Of a stretch of 64,000 nt of DNA, positions 1-8,870 are shown one piece after another. Both the position numbers and the translations under genes were made by a program. The notes under the pieces are model-generated. The model saw only the letters and a list, made by a program, of their open reading frames with translations, did no database searches and was not told where the DNA came from. The DNA is from Gordonia aichiensis NBRC 108223 (lineage in GTDB: Bacteria > Actinomycetota > Actinomycetes > Mycobacteriales > Mycobacteriaceae), in contig NZ_BANR01000010.1 of NCBI RefSeq assembly GCF_000332975.1, positions 124,001 through 188,000 on the forward strand. The letters are read 5' to 3'. How positions within the stretch are numbered: position 1 is the stretch's first letter; every line of letters begins with the position of its first letter.

Positions 1-1
1 C

Positions 2-607
2 CATCCGAACGACATGGTCGTCGACGATAAGGGTCGCGCCTGGCTGGGCAACTTCGGTTTCGACCTCATGGCAGGCGCCGACCTCGACACCGCGTCACTG
101 CTCCGCATCGACGCCGACGGCACCGTAACGTCCGTCGCGTCGGGCCTGCACTTTCCGAACGGCAGCGTGGTGACGCCGGATGGAACGACGCTGATCGTCG
201 ACGAGACTTTCGGAAATCGCATCAGCGCGTTCACGATTGGTGCTGACGGTTCACTCGGAGAGCGTCGGGACTGGGCACGTTTCGGTGACCAGCCGTCGTC
301 TCCCTCACTTGCCGACGCTCTGGGCATGTCCGTCGTCGCCCCAGACGGCTGCGGGCTCGACGCACAGGGGTGCCTCTGGGTTGCCGACGCTGTTGGCAAT
401 CGTGTCATCCGAGTACGGGAGGGCGGAGAGATCGTCGACGAGATCGCGGTCGGCACAGGGGCATACGCCTGCATGCTCGGAGGAACTGCCGGTAACACCT
501 TGTTCATCAGTTGCGCGCCCGACTTCGATGAGCACGCCCGTTCAGCAGCACGCGAAGCGACGATCCGCGCAATTCCGGTCGCGGTGGGTCACGCCGGACG
601 CCCCTGA
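2..607 (+). CDS. SMP-30/gluconolactonase-family protein, 5' end outside window
   Basis: The frame is already open at base 2, so the start lies upstream and only 201 codons are visible. They carry the C-terminal part of an SMP-30/gluconolactonase/LRE beta-propeller. HPNDMVVD with GNFGFDL at the visible start, LHFPNG, CLWVADAVGNRV and ACMLGG followed by LFIS near the end are family signatures. The Asn of the PND motif, normally a metal ligand, is kept. Family members hydrolyse lactones with one divalent cation; the substrate cannot be read from sequence. The gene converges on the GntR gene with 7 bp between them. A lactonase would fit a catabolic locus, but that link is inference. Confidence 0.8.
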   Translation, partial: HPNDMVVDDKGRAWLGNFGFDLMAGADLDTASLLRIDADGTVTSVASGLHFPNGSVVTPDGTTLIVDETFGNRISAFTIGADGSLGERRDWARFGDQPSSPSLADALGMSVVAPDGCGLDAQGCLWVADAVGNRVIRVREGGEIVDEIAVGTGAYACMLGGTAGNTLFISCAPDFDEHARSAAREATIRAIPVAVGHAGRP

Positions 608-614
608 GCCACAG

Positions 615-1301
615 TCACTCCCGCCAGAAACCCGCTTCTTCGAGAAGCTCGACGGCGCGGTGTCCGCCACGGAGGAAGTGTCCTTCTATGAGTGTGCGGA
701 CCATGCCCGGCGAGCGATCTCGTAGCGCGTCGAGGATCTCGCGGTGGTCACGCAGCGATGACGCGACCGCGTCGGGGTGGGAGTCGAAGAAGTTGGGCGG
801 AATCGCGCGGCTGAGCAGTCGCAACTCCGCGATGAGACGACGCGACCTCGACGCCTTGTTGATCATGCGGTGAAAAGCAGCGTTCAAGCGCTCCATCTCC
901 ACTAGGTCGTCGGTACCCTCCATCTGCTCAGCCAGATCGTCGAGCGCCGCGAAGTCGGCGTCGGACAGATTGGCTGCTGCGCGCTCTGCGGCGAGGCCGG
1001 AGATCACACCGAGCATCCAGTAGTGGTCGCGAATGTCCTCGCGAGCCAGGTCCGCAACAAATGCCCCGCGCCGCGGAATGGTCTCGATGATGCCCTCCCC
1101 CGCGAGCGCGATGAGTGCCTCGCGGACGGGCAGTTTGCTCATTCCCAGCTTCTCGGCCAACGCATCCTGGTCGACCTTAGAACCCGGCCGAAGTTCGCCT
1201 GCGAACACGAGACTGCGAATCTCACGTGCTGCTGATTCCTTGCGTACCGACGACACGGCATCCGACCCCGTCTCGACCTTCTCCTGCGGATTGACAGTCA
1301 C
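615..1301 (-). CDS. GntR-family transcriptional regulator (FadR/FCD type)
   Basis: 228 aa with GTG start. Residues about 25-82 form a GntR winged helix-turn-helix (IRSLVFAGELRPGSKV, then MSKLPVREALIAL and IIETIPRRGAFV). Residues about 90-215 form an all-helical FCD ligand-binding domain, where histidines in HRMI, DHRE and EGHF are the usual metal/acid-binding positions. FCD regulators generally bind an acid or acyl-CoA and repress neighbouring catabolic genes. It diverges from the acyl-CoA dehydrogenase operon at 1444 across 142 bp. No Shine-Dalgarno precedes the GTG, but a TANNNT hexamer sits six bases upstream, as in leaderless transcripts. The ligand is unknown; control of the 1444 operon is inferred from position. 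Confidence 0.88.
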   Translation of the reverse strand: MTVNPQEKVETGSDAVSSVRKESAAREIRSLVFAGELRPGSKVDQDALAEKLGMSKLPVREALIALAGEGIIETIPRRGAFVADLAREDIRDHYWMLGVISGLAAERAAANLSDADFAALDDLAEQMEGTDDLVEMERLNAAFHRMINKASRSRRLIAELRLLSRAIPPNFFDSHPDAVASSLRDHREILDALRDRSPGMVRTLIEGHFLRGGHRAVELLEEAGFWRE

Positions 1302-1307
1302 GCGTCG

Positions 1308-1313
1308 ATCTTA
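1308..1313 (-). promoter_or_regulatory. Candidate -10 of a leaderless GntR transcript
   Basis: On the minus strand TAAGAT lies exactly six bases (CGACGC) before the GTG at 1301. This TANNNT spacing is typical of leaderless actinobacterial mRNAs, and no Shine-Dalgarno is visible. Confidence 0.35.
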
Positions 1314-1431
1314 GCGCGCAGATATAAAACATGCGGTCGCCTTAATATCATCCGATACCACCGAGTGAGCTGAACGCACCCGATTTCCTGCATGAATGCC
1401 GCACCCTCTGGCGAGATCGCCTCTTTTTTGA

Positions 1432-1437
1432 TATTTT
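1432..1437 (+). promoter_or_regulatory. Candidate -10 of a leaderless acyl-CoA dehydrogenase transcript
   Basis: TATTTT followed by six bases (TCGATC) and then the ATG at 1444. The upstream stretch is AT-rich and has no Shine-Dalgarno, so transcription may start at the A of the ATG. The 142-bp gap to the GntR gene would then hold two back-to-back leaderless promoters. Confidence 0.4.
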
Positions 1438-1443
1438 TCGATC

Positions 1444-2634
1444 ATGACTGCTGCATCAGCACAACAGCACAGACCGGCCGTCGACGCCGACGATTTCTCC
1501 CAGATCCGCGCACTGGTGCACGAGTTCATCCGAACCAAGGTGGTTCCTCGCGAGGCCGAGATCATGCAGGCCAACGGGATCCCCTCCGACCTACGCGCGC
1601 AAGCAGCCGAGATGGGTCTCTTCGGATACGCCATCCCTCAGGAGTGGGGCGGACTCGGACTCGACCTGGCCCAGGACGTCGAACTCGCGATGGAATTCGG
1701 ATACACGAGCCTCGCTCTCCGGTCGATGTTCGGCACCAACAACGGGATCGCCGGTCAGGTTCTCGTCAACTTCGGCACCGACGATCAGAAGAAGCAGTGG
1801 CTTGCAGGCATAGCGTCGGGCGACGTCGTCGCGTCCTTTGCGCTCACCGAGCCCGGCGCGGGATCCAACCCGGCGGGACTGCGCACGAAGGCGGTCCTCG
1901 ACGGTGACGAGTGGGTCATCGACGGACAGAAGCGCTTCATCACCAACGCTCCGATCGCCGACCTCTTCGTCGTCTTCGCGCGCACCCGTCCTGCAGACGA
2001 ATCGGGCACGGGCATCGCAGTATTCCTCGTTCCCGCCGACACTCCAGGTGTCGAGGTCGGCGCGAAGGATTCCAAAATGGGCCAAGAGGGTGCCTGGACC
2101 GCAGACGTCACGTTCGACTGCGTGCGCATCCCGGTGTCCGCACTCGTCGGGGGCGACGAGGAGAAGGGCTACAAGGCTGCCATGACCTCGTTGGCGCGCG
2201 GCCGCGTCCACATCGCTGCCCTGTCGGTCGGACAGGCACAGCGCGCGCTCGACGAATCGGTGGCCTACGCAGCCAATGCCACCCAGGGCGGAAAGGCCAT
2301 CGGCTCTTTCCAATTGGTGCAGGCTATGCTCGCCGACCAGCAAACGGGAGTGATGGCCGGACGAGCGTTGGTGCGCGATGCTGCGGCCAAATACGTCTCT
2401 GGCGAAGACCGTCGCATTGCACCCTCCGCGGCGAAACTCTTCTGCACAGAGATGGTCGGTAAGGTCGCCGATCTCGCCGTACAGATCCACGGCGGCACAG
2501 GTTATATGCGCGAGGTGCCCGTCGAGCGCATCTACCGTGATGTGCGGTTGCTGCGTCTCTACGAGGGCACCAGCGAGATCCAACGACTCATCATCGGCGG
2601 CAACCTCATCCGCTCCGCATCGACACACAGCTGA
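1444..2634 (+). CDS. Acyl-CoA dehydrogenase (MCAD-type catalytic Glu)
   Basis: 396 aa, full length for the family, with the all-alpha N-terminal, beta middle and alpha C-terminal domains. It uses FAD to introduce a double bond alpha-beta to the thioester, passing electrons to ETF. The middle domain has [14 protein letters not shown] and FITNAPIA. The C-terminus has [19 protein letters not shown] and [11 protein letters not shown], where E374 aligns with the MCAD catalytic base. First gene of a tight plus-strand run with an SDR and a family III CoA-transferase, suggesting one acyl-CoA is dehydrogenated and processed in sequence. The start is taken from the position of a possible leaderless promoter. 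Substrate chain or ring cannot be told. Confidence 0.9.
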   Translation: MTAASAQQHRPAVDADDFSQIRALVHEFIRTKVVPREAEIMQANGIPSDLRAQAAEMGLFGYAIPQEWGGLGLDLAQDVELAMEFGYTSLALRSMFGTNNGIAGQVLVNFGTDDQKKQWLAGIASGDVVASFALTEPGAGSNPAGLRTKAVLDGDEWVIDGQKRFITNAPIADLFVVFARTRPADESGTGIAVFLVPADTPGVEVGAKDSKMGQEGAWTADVTFDCVRIPVSALVGGDEEKGYKAAMTSLARGRVHIAALSVGQAQRALDESVAYAANATQGGKAIGSFQLVQAMLADQQTGVMAGRALVRDAAAKYVSGEDRRIAPSAAKLFCTEMVGKVADLAVQIHGGTGYMREVPVERIYRDVRLLRLYEGTSEIQRLIIGGNLIRSASTHS

Positions 2635-2671
2635 TACTCAACTTCCCCGATCGAGAGAGAATTCCACGCCC

Positions 2672-3418
2672 ATGCCAGGACCACTCCTGCACAACCAGAC
2701 CGCCGTGATCACCGGCGCCGCCCAGGGAATCGGCTTCGCCATTGCCCAACTCTTCATCGATGAGGGTGCTCGCGTCGTCATCGGCGATGTCAACGCGGAT
2801 GCCGCACAGAAGGCTGCCGTCGAACTCGGCGGCGCCGATCGCGCCATCGGGGTGCGGTGCGACGTCACCGTCAGCGATGACGTCGACGCGTTACTCGCCG
2901 CTGCCGCAGACGCATTCGGTCCCGTGGATGTGATGGTGAACAACGCGGGTATCACCAGGGATGCGACGATGCGGAACATGACCGAGGAGCAGTTCGACCA
3001 GGTCATCAGTGTGCACCTGAAGGGAACCTGGAACGGTACGCGCAAGGCAGCGGCCATCATGCGTGAACGCAAGTCCGGCGCGATCGTAAATCTGTCGTCG
3101 CTGTCGGGCAAGGTGGGCATGGTCGGACAGACCAACTACTCGGCAGCCAAGGCAGGCATCGTCGGCATGACGAAAGCAGCTGCGAAAGAGATGGCGCACC
3201 ACGGTGTTCGGGTGAACGCCATCCAACCCGGCCTGATCCGCTCGGCTATGACCGAGGCCATGCCACAGAAGGCCTGGGATCAGAAGATGGCCGAGATTCC
3301 CATGGGCCGTGCGGGCGAGGTCAGCGAAGTCGCCACCGTCGCACTGTTTCTCGCCAGCAATCTGTCGTCGTACATGACAGGGACGGTCATGGAGGTCACC
3401 GGCGGGCGATTCATGTGA
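2672..3418 (+). CDS. Short-chain dehydrogenase/reductase, FabG-like
   Basis: 248 aa, classical SDR. The Rossmann motif TGAAQGIG is near residue 14, NNAG near 88, and the catalytic Ser and YSAAK (Tyr/Lys) follow, ending in a normal GG..M tail. It probably oxidises a 3-hydroxyacyl-CoA or reduces the ketone, with NAD(P). The frame is open far upstream, but the ATG at 2672 gives the family N-terminus; a longer form would overlap the acyl-CoA dehydrogenase. Its stop overlaps the GTG of the next gene by four bases, so translation is probably coupled. Cofactor and substrate are not shown by the sequence. Confidence 0.87.
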   Translation: MPGPLLHNQTAVITGAAQGIGFAIAQLFIDEGARVVIGDVNADAAQKAAVELGGADRAIGVRCDVTVSDDVDALLAAAADAFGPVDVMVNNAGITRDATMRNMTEEQFDQVISVHLKGTWNGTRKAAAIMRERKSGAIVNLSSLSGKVGMVGQTNYSAAKAGIVGMTKAAAKEMAHHGVRVNAIQPGLIRSAMTEAMPQKAWDQKMAEIPMGRAGEVSEVATVALFLASNLSSYMTGTVMEVTGGRFM

Positions 3419-4608
3419 CAACCGCGGATATGCCTACCGGGTCTGACGCCCCTCGACCACTCGACGGTGTACGCGTGGTCGAGATCTCGAGTTTTGTCGC
3501 CTCGCCGTTGTGCGGGCTCACTCTCGCTCAGCTGGGCGCCGAGGTGATCCGTGTCGATCCGGTCGGCGGTGCGGCGGACGTCAACCGCTGGCCGCTGACC
3601 GATGACGGCAGCACCTCGATCTATTGGACGGGACTCAACAAGGGCAAGAGGTCGGTCACCGCTGATCTCCGATCCGACGAGGGTCAGTCACTGGTCACCC
3701 GACTCATCACCGAATCCGGCCCAGGCGGCGGCATTCTCGTCACCAACTCGGGCGGGCGGAAGTGGATGAGTCACGAAGTGCTGCAACAGAGTCGTTCCGA
3801 CGTGATCACGTTGGAACTCCTCGGCGGTTCGGACGGCTCCCCTGCCGTCGACTACACAGTGAATGCCGAGCTCGGCTTCCCTCGGCTCACCGGACCCATC
3901 AACCACGACGGACCCGTCAATCACGTTCTGCCGGCGTGGGATGTGATCTGCGGGCTGTACGCGGCAGTGGCGATCACCGCGGCCGTGCGACGTCGCGAAT
4001 GCACAGGAGCGGGCAGCCGCATCCGATTGCCTCTCGAAGACACTGCGCTGTCGATCGCCAGTACCCTCGGCTATCTCACCGAACCACAGGTGAATTCACG
4101 GTCGCGCGAAGCAACCGGCAACGACGTCTACGGAACCTATGGCACCGACGTCGCGACCGCCGACGGCGATCAATTCATGATCGTTGCACTGACGCCTCGA
4201 CACTTCCGCGATCTCGTACAGCTCACCGACACAGGCGACGTGATCGGCTCTCTCGAGCGAGCGCTCGACGTCGATTTCTCCCTCGAAGCCGACCGCTTCG
4301 CTCATCGCAGCGTGCTGAATGCGTTGTTCAGAAAGTGGTTCTCCGAACACTCGACCAGTGACGTGTCTGCCGCCCTCGCCGCGTCGTCGGTGCTCGCCGG
4401 GAGATACCGCACTTTCGACGAGGTGGTGGCTTCCGGTTCACTCAAGACCAATCCGCTCTTCGCCGAGGTAGACCAACCGGGCATCGGGCGCTACCTCGCC
4501 GCTGCGCTGCCCGCGACATTCGACGGCCAACAGTACTTCGTCGGCCCTGCGCCACAACTGGGCGCGCACACGCCGGTCACTGATACATCGGGCATCGAAG
4601 CGGACTGA
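3415..4608 (+). CDS. Family III CoA-transferase (CaiB/BaiF type)
   Basis: 397 aa from a GTG that overlaps the SDR stop (GTGA); an in-frame ATG at 3430 is an alternative. The N-terminal motif [20 protein letters not shown] and the [22 protein letters not shown] stretch are typical of CaiB/BaiF proteins. D176 in PAWD aligns with the Asp nucleophile of formyl-CoA transferase. Members move CoA between carboxylic acids or epimerise 2-methylacyl-CoAs (the Amacr branch). The sequence does not settle which. Being coupled to a dehydrogenase and SDR, it could activate the pathway acid without ATP. Ends 199 bp before the next operon. Confidence 0.85.
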   Translation: MTTADMPTGSDAPRPLDGVRVVEISSFVASPLCGLTLAQLGAEVIRVDPVGGAADVNRWPLTDDGSTSIYWTGLNKGKRSVTADLRSDEGQSLVTRLITESGPGGGILVTNSGGRKWMSHEVLQQSRSDVITLELLGGSDGSPAVDYTVNAELGFPRLTGPINHDGPVNHVLPAWDVICGLYAAVAITAAVRRRECTGAGSRIRLPLEDTALSIASTLGYLTEPQVNSRSREATGNDVYGTYGTDVATADGDQFMIVALTPRHFRDLVQLTDTGDVIGSLERALDVDFSLEADRFAHRSVLNALFRKWFSEHSTSDVSAALAASSVLAGRYRTFDEVVASGSLKTNPLFAEVDQPGIGRYLAAALPATFDGQQYFVGPAPQLGAHTPVTDTSGIEAD

Positions 4609-4744
4609 ACCCCGTTCAGGCGCCACACCACCATCCGTCACCGATCGGCCCCACTGCACGCTCCCCCTGGACCCGCATCGTCATCTACGTGAATCGAGAT
4701 CACAGTATTGCTCGACAGAAGGGTGAACGGTACTGTGTTGCAAA

Positions 4745-4755
4745 TGGTCAGTCCA
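4745..4755. promoter_or_regulatory. FadR-like operator, degenerate copy
   Basis: TGGTCAGTCCA, with outer arms ATGG/CCAT, 53 bp before the BadI-like gene. It departs from the TGGT-N3-ACCA pattern at the right half, so it is the weakest member of the set described in the findings. Confidence 0.3.
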
Positions 4756-4807
4756 TAAACCCGGCTGACGTGCACGGCACTACTTGACGAGAGGACACAG
4801 ACGTCTC

Positions 4808-5602
4808 ATGACCGAATTCGGCGACATCACCTACGAGGTCGACAACGGGCTGGCATGGATCACCATCAATCGTCCGGAACGTTACAACGCGTTCCGCGCA
4901 CAGACGGTCGACGAACTCATCCTCGCCTTCAAGATGGCGTGGGCCAGCTCCGAGGTGGGTGTCGTCTGCCTGACCGGCGCCGGCGACAAGGCCTTCTGCG
5001 CCGGCGGAGATCAGAAGCAGCGCATGGAGACCGGCGACTACGGCCCCTCGCAGAGCGGACTCTTCGAAGTCGAATCCCTGCACCGAGTCATCCGCGACAA
5101 CCCCAAGCCGGTGATCGCTGCGGTCAACGGATTGGCGATCGGCGGAGGACACGTCCTGCACGTACTGTGCGATCTCACCATTGCTGCCGACACTGCGCAG
5201 TTCGGCCAGAACGGCCCCCGCGTCGGCTCGTTCGACGCGGGCCTCGGGTCGGGCTACTTGGCGCGTGTCGTCGGCGAGAAGCGAGCACGCGAGATCTGGT
5301 TTATGCTGCGTCGCCTCTCGGCCGAGGAAGCCCTGGACTGGGGTCTTGTCAACAAGGTGGTGCCAGCCGCCGAGCTGCGCAACGAGGTGCGGGCATGGGC
5401 GGATCAGATGCTCGACTTCTCCCCCACCGCGCTCAAGGTACTCAAGCAGTCACTCAACACCGACACCGAACATTTCGTCAGCGTCGGCCAGATGGCGTAC
5501 TCGACACTCGAGATCTTCGGCGAAACCCCAGAGGCCCGTGAGGGCATTACCGCGTTCAACGAGAAGCGGAAGCCTGACTTCACTCCCTATCGAGGCAAGT
5601 GA
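4808..5602 (+). CDS. BadI/MenB-like crotonase; probable 2-ketocyclohexanecarboxyl-CoA-type ring hydrolase
   Basis: 264 aa, crotonase fold. The residues follow the BadI/MenB branch rather than the hydratases: CAGGDQ after the strand-loop, [19 protein letters not shown], then [33 protein letters not shown]. BadI of Rhodopseudomonas palustris opens a 2-ketocyclohexanecarboxyl-CoA ring to pimelyl-CoA; MenB makes the reverse type of C-C bond in menaquinone synthesis. No men genes are nearby and the flanks are acyl-CoA dehydrogenases and SDRs, so ring hydrolysis is the better reading. A TTG at 4784 is in frame, but the ATG at 4808 has GAGAGG upstream and matches family starts. First gene of a three-gene unit. 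A second family member lies at 14477-15337. Confidence 0.8.
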   Translation: MTEFGDITYEVDNGLAWITINRPERYNAFRAQTVDELILAFKMAWASSEVGVVCLTGAGDKAFCAGGDQKQRMETGDYGPSQSGLFEVESLHRVIRDNPKPVIAAVNGLAIGGGHVLHVLCDLTIAADTAQFGQNGPRVGSFDAGLGSGYLARVVGEKRAREIWFMLRRLSAEEALDWGLVNKVVPAAELRNEVRAWADQMLDFSPTALKVLKQSLNTDTEHFVSVGQMAYSTLEIFGETPEAREGITAFNEKRKPDFTPYRGK

Positions 5603-5603
5603 G

Positions 5604-6740
5604 TTGCAGTTCTCCCCAGAGCAACGTGAGTTCGCGACGGCAGTGTCCGACTACTGCCGTCGCGAGCGCGCGACGCTGGCGCAACGTGACGCACTCACCG
5701 AGGGCGGCACGCTGGCCAACAGTCCGACGGTGTTGTCCGACATGGCGTCCCATGGGTGGCTGGGCGTATCACTGCCGGAACAGTTCGGTGGCGGTGGCGC
5801 GGGATTCGTCGACGAGTGCATCTTCTTGGAAGAGTCGGCCCGTGGACTGGCGCCGATCACCGCGTACTCGACGGGTCTGACTGCGGCGCAGACGTATCTA
5901 CGTTGGGGCACAGACGAGCAGAAGAAGACCGTCGTCACCAACCTCACCGCCGGCCGTTTGGAGGCCATCGCCCTGAGTGAACCAGGGGCAGGCTCGGATC
6001 TGGCCGGACTGCGGGTGACCGCCCGCCGCGAGGGCGACCGATACCTCATCAACGGCCAGAAGACCTGGATCTCCGCTGCACATGTGGCCGAACACATCCT
6101 GGTGCTGGCCCGCGAGGAGTCCGGCGGCACCAAGCATCAGGGTATGACCCTACTGATGGTTCCCACCTCGGCACCCGGACTGACCATCCGCGGCATCGAG
6201 ACGATGGAACCCCGCACCTGCAATGATGTGTTCTTCACCGACGTCGAGGTGCCCACGTCAGCGGTCGTCGGAACACCGTGCAACGCGTGGAAGCAGCTCA
6301 TGCGCGGCCTGGCCATCGAACGAATGATCATCGCCGCCATGAGTATCGGTGCGGCGCGCCGTGCACTCGACGACGTCGTGGCGTACGCCAAGGATCGCGA
6401 ACAGTTCGGGCAACCGATCTCGTCGTTCCAGGCATTGCGTCATCGGATGGCCGACCTCGCCACCGACATCGAGATGGCTCGCCTCTTCGTCTACGACGTC
6501 GCCGCCAAGATCGACGCCGGTCTCGAAGAGGCGCTCTCCATGGAGAGTTCGATGGCAAAGATGCGGTGCACCGAGATCGCCAAGAACACAGCGCTGGAGG
6601 CAATGCAGATGATGGGCGGTTACGGCTATGCCCGTGAATACGGCATGGAAGGCCAGGTACGCCGGGCCCTCGCACCGCCGATCTACGGCGGCACCAACGA
6701 GATCCAACGCGAAATCATCGCGAAGAACATGGGCCTGTGA
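5604..6740 (+). CDS. Acyl-CoA dehydrogenase (IVD/LCAD-type catalytic Glu)
   Basis: 378 aa from a TTG placed two bases after the previous stop, with GAGG eight bases upstream; extending the frame further would overlap the BadI-like gene. Middle domain: ALSEPGAGSDLAG and TWISAA. The usual MCAD base position reads YGGTNEIQ, Gly instead of Glu. As in isovaleryl- and long-chain acyl-CoA dehydrogenases, the base is instead likely E239 in LAIERM of helix G. Such enzymes often take branched or long substrates. It is co-transcribed with the BadI-like hydrolase and the dienoyl-CoA-reductase-like SDR. Confidence 0.88.
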   Translation: MQFSPEQREFATAVSDYCRRERATLAQRDALTEGGTLANSPTVLSDMASHGWLGVSLPEQFGGGGAGFVDECIFLEESARGLAPITAYSTGLTAAQTYLRWGTDEQKKTVVTNLTAGRLEAIALSEPGAGSDLAGLRVTARREGDRYLINGQKTWISAAHVAEHILVLAREESGGTKHQGMTLLMVPTSAPGLTIRGIETMEPRTCNDVFFTDVEVPTSAVVGTPCNAWKQLMRGLAIERMIIAAMSIGAARRALDDVVAYAKDREQFGQPISSFQALRHRMADLATDIEMARLFVYDVAAKIDAGLEEALSMESSMAKMRCTEIAKNTALEAMQMMGGYGYAREYGMEGQVRRALAPPIYGGTNEIQREIIAKNMGL

Positions 6741-6779
6741 ATACAGAAACCACGGTAGACCCGAGAACGAGGTAACTCA

Positions 6780-7673
6780 ATGAACGAGATCTTCTCGCCA
6801 AAGCTGTTGGCGGGCAAACGCATTCTTATCACAGGTGGCGGTACCGGTCTGGGCCGTGGAGTTGCACGGCAACTCGTCGAGCACGGGGCCGAGGTCCACT
6901 TGTGGGGCCGTCGAGAAGCCGTGCTCGCCGAGGCCGCAGCCGAGGCTTCCGAACCACATCCGGGTTCGGTGCATTATCACACCGTCGATGTACGTGACTA
7001 CGAGAACGTCGACGCCACCATGGGCGCGATCTGGTCCGAGCACGGACCGCTGACCGGTGTGCTCAACAATGCTGCAGCCAACTTCATCGCGCAGACCAAG
7101 GACCTGAGCCCCCGGGCGTTCTCTGCGATCACCAGCACTGTGATGAACGGTTCATTCCACACAACCCACGCCGCAGGCAAGCGGTGGATCGCCGACGAGC
7201 TACCGGGGAGCGTACTGTCCACTCTGACCACATGGGTGTGGACGGGGTCGGCTTTCGTCGTGCCTTCGGCGATGGCGAAAGCAGCTGTTCATTCGATGAC
7301 AATGTCTCTCGCCGTCGAATGGGCCAAGCACAACATCCGCGTCAATGCGGTTGCTCCAGGTCCTATTCCCACCGATTACGCCTGGGAGATGCTCAATCCC
7401 ACCGACAAGAGTTCGGTCGGAGCCACTCAAACCGACTCGATCCCCGCAGGCAGAGCCGGAACAATCGAAGAATTGGCCAACCTCACGATGTTCCTCCTCT
7501 CGGACGCATGCGATTACCTGACCGGACAGTGCATCGCGATGGATGGTGGCCAAATGCTGGCGGGCCCAGGCACTTTCGCTGGCCTGACAAGTCTGTCGGA
7601 CGCCGACTGGCAGCAGATCAAGGAGACCAGCAAGGCTGCGTCCGAATCGAGTAAGGCGCAGCGGAGCGTCTGA
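6780..7673 (+). CDS. SDR of the 2,4-dienoyl-CoA reductase type
   Basis: 297 aa, ATG with GAGG seven bases upstream. The cofactor motif ITGGGTGLGRGVA and VLNNAAANFIA match 2,4-dienoyl-CoA reductases. The classical YxxxK is replaced by SAMAK, so Lys is kept while Tyr is lost at the standard place, as in mammalian DECR. Such enzymes use NADPH to reduce conjugated dienoyl-CoAs, needed when unsaturated or ring-derived chains enter beta-oxidation. Last gene of the 4808 unit; a strong hairpin follows at 7691-7739. A plain 3-ketoacyl reductase remains possible. Confidence 0.78.
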   Translation: MNEIFSPKLLAGKRILITGGGTGLGRGVARQLVEHGAEVHLWGRREAVLAEAAAEASEPHPGSVHYHTVDVRDYENVDATMGAIWSEHGPLTGVLNNAAANFIAQTKDLSPRAFSAITSTVMNGSFHTTHAAGKRWIADELPGSVLSTLTTWVWTGSAFVVPSAMAKAAVHSMTMSLAVEWAKHNIRVNAVAPGPIPTDYAWEMLNPTDKSSVGATQTDSIPAGRAGTIEELANLTMFLLSDACDYLTGQCIAMDGGQMLAGPGTFAGLTSLSDADWQQIKETSKAASESSKAQRSV

Positions 7674-7690
7674 ACTCACCTACCGACGCA

Positions 7691-7739
7691 CGCGAAGATG
7701 GGGCCGCATCCTGCTCGAGGATCCGGCTCCATCTTCGCG
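7691..7739. terminator. Bidirectional hairpin terminator between convergent genes
   Basis: Arms 7691-7706 and 7724-7739 pair over 16 bp with one G-T wobble (CGCGAAGATGG against CCATCTTCGCG at the base). The loop holds a further ATCCT/AGGAT stem. It lies between the plus-strand SDR and the minus-strand gene ending at 7820. There is no long T run. Confidence 0.75.
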
Positions 7740-7819
7740 GGGGTCACCTACACGGGCATGGCCACGATCGCCGAGGACAGGCCGCTATCAGTGAACTGCG
7801 GCCTTCGTCGGCATGCCCA

Positions 7820-8839
7820 TCACATCGACGCCGTGTATTCGTACGACCTGCTGCGGGTCTGCGCGAGCTCGAAAATACCGACGCCTTGTTCGCCATTGCA
7901 CGTGTACGAACACAGACGATCGGTGAGCGCCGAATCGAGCGTGCTCGGATTGACCGACCCGTCGAGTGGAAAACGGTCCACTTCGATGTGATCAACGCTC
8001 TTCTGGGCTCCGTGATGCCCGCCGTACCCGGCGCCTGCCATGTAGCCGCCACGGGCGCTGGCATCAGCGAATATCGGATACGTCCGGCCGGAGTCGGTAT
8101 CGACCTCGACAACGCCCTCGACCAGATCGCGATGTGCATCGAACGTGAGGTTGTGCCGCACATCGGTGACGTCGTCGACGAGTCCGTTTGCGTGCATCAC
8201 GGCGCCCTTGAGAAGCATGCGCCGGTGATCACGTGTTTCGACCAGCAGGAACCCTACCGAATAGTCCGAGAACTGCGCTTGGAACCAGATGTGCAATCCC
8301 TGACCACCGGACATCGTGCGGACCCCTCGCGATCGGTCCCGTTGCCCGCACCACCCGTCGACGGATCGGTCGACGCCGTCAATGGACAGCGTGCCGTCGT
8401 AGTATCCGGACTGGAACAGATGATCGAACGAGGTGGGCGTCGACGTGTCGTTGGTGACGCTTACGGTACCGAACCACGGTGGCGTCTGGGCCCGCCAGGT
8501 CACATCGAATTCAACGCCGATGTCGTTGGGCCCGAGCACGAGCCGCCATGCCGCGTTCGGCTCGAGGAGCTCGAATCGAAAAGGTCCTGCCCCGTCGCGC
8601 TCGGTGGCGCTCAGTACGCTCGCGTAGCGTAGATTGCGTTGCTCGTGCTTGTCACTGAGCAGGACATAGCCGTCAACGGCGTCGTTGGGCGGATAGAACC
8701 CGAAGCCCATGATGATCGACGGTTCGGTCGCCTGCTGCGGGTGCAGATTGAACATGCAGCGATCGAAGAACCCGGCAGGCAGGTCGGATACGTCGGGACC
8801 CACGAGTCGATCGTGGAATGTGGTGGTACCGGCTGTCAT
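7820..8839 (-). CDS. Hypothetical protein, AttH/lipocalin-like (DUF7064-like)
   Basis: 339 aa. The ATG at 8839 is chosen over a longer form because AAGGAGA lies just upstream. The protein is rich in short beta strands. It carries DGWCGQRDRSRGVR in the middle and ENPAW-like LLEPNAAWRLVLG before it, a pattern I associate with the DUF7064/AttH-CrtC lipocalin-like group often found beside APH-like proteins in actinobacterial lipid or terpenoid clusters. No catalytic residues can be named. Last gene of the minus-strand operon that starts at 12405; it follows the APH-like gene by 31 bp. Function unknown. Confidence 0.6.
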   Translation of the reverse strand: MTAGTTTFHDRLVGPDVSDLPAGFFDRCMFNLHPQQATEPSIIMGFGFYPPNDAVDGYVLLSDKHEQRNLRYASVLSATERDGAGPFRFELLEPNAAWRLVLGPNDIGVEFDVTWRAQTPPWFGTVSVTNDTSTPTSFDHLFQSGYYDGTLSIDGVDRSVDGWCGQRDRSRGVRTMSGGQGLHIWFQAQFSDYSVGFLLVETRDHRRMLLKGAVMHANGLVDDVTDVRHNLTFDAHRDLVEGVVEVDTDSGRTYPIFADASARGGYMAGAGYGGHHGAQKSVDHIEVDRFPLDGSVNPSTLDSALTDRLCSYTCNGEQGVGIFELAQTRSRSYEYTASM

Positions 8840-8870
8840 CGGATCTCCTTGTGTCTGTGCGGGTTCGGGT

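Noticed and set aside
1321..1349. GATAT...ATATC pair as a GntR operator upstream of 1444
   Set aside because: Arms of five bases spaced by 19 bases in AT-rich DNA are too weak to separate from chance, and they do not match the GGT-N3-ACC pattern.
1591..2628. 345-codon open frame opposite the acyl-CoA dehydrogenase
   Set aside because: High-GC antisense shadow; the plus strand carries a complete dehydrogenase with catalytic Glu.
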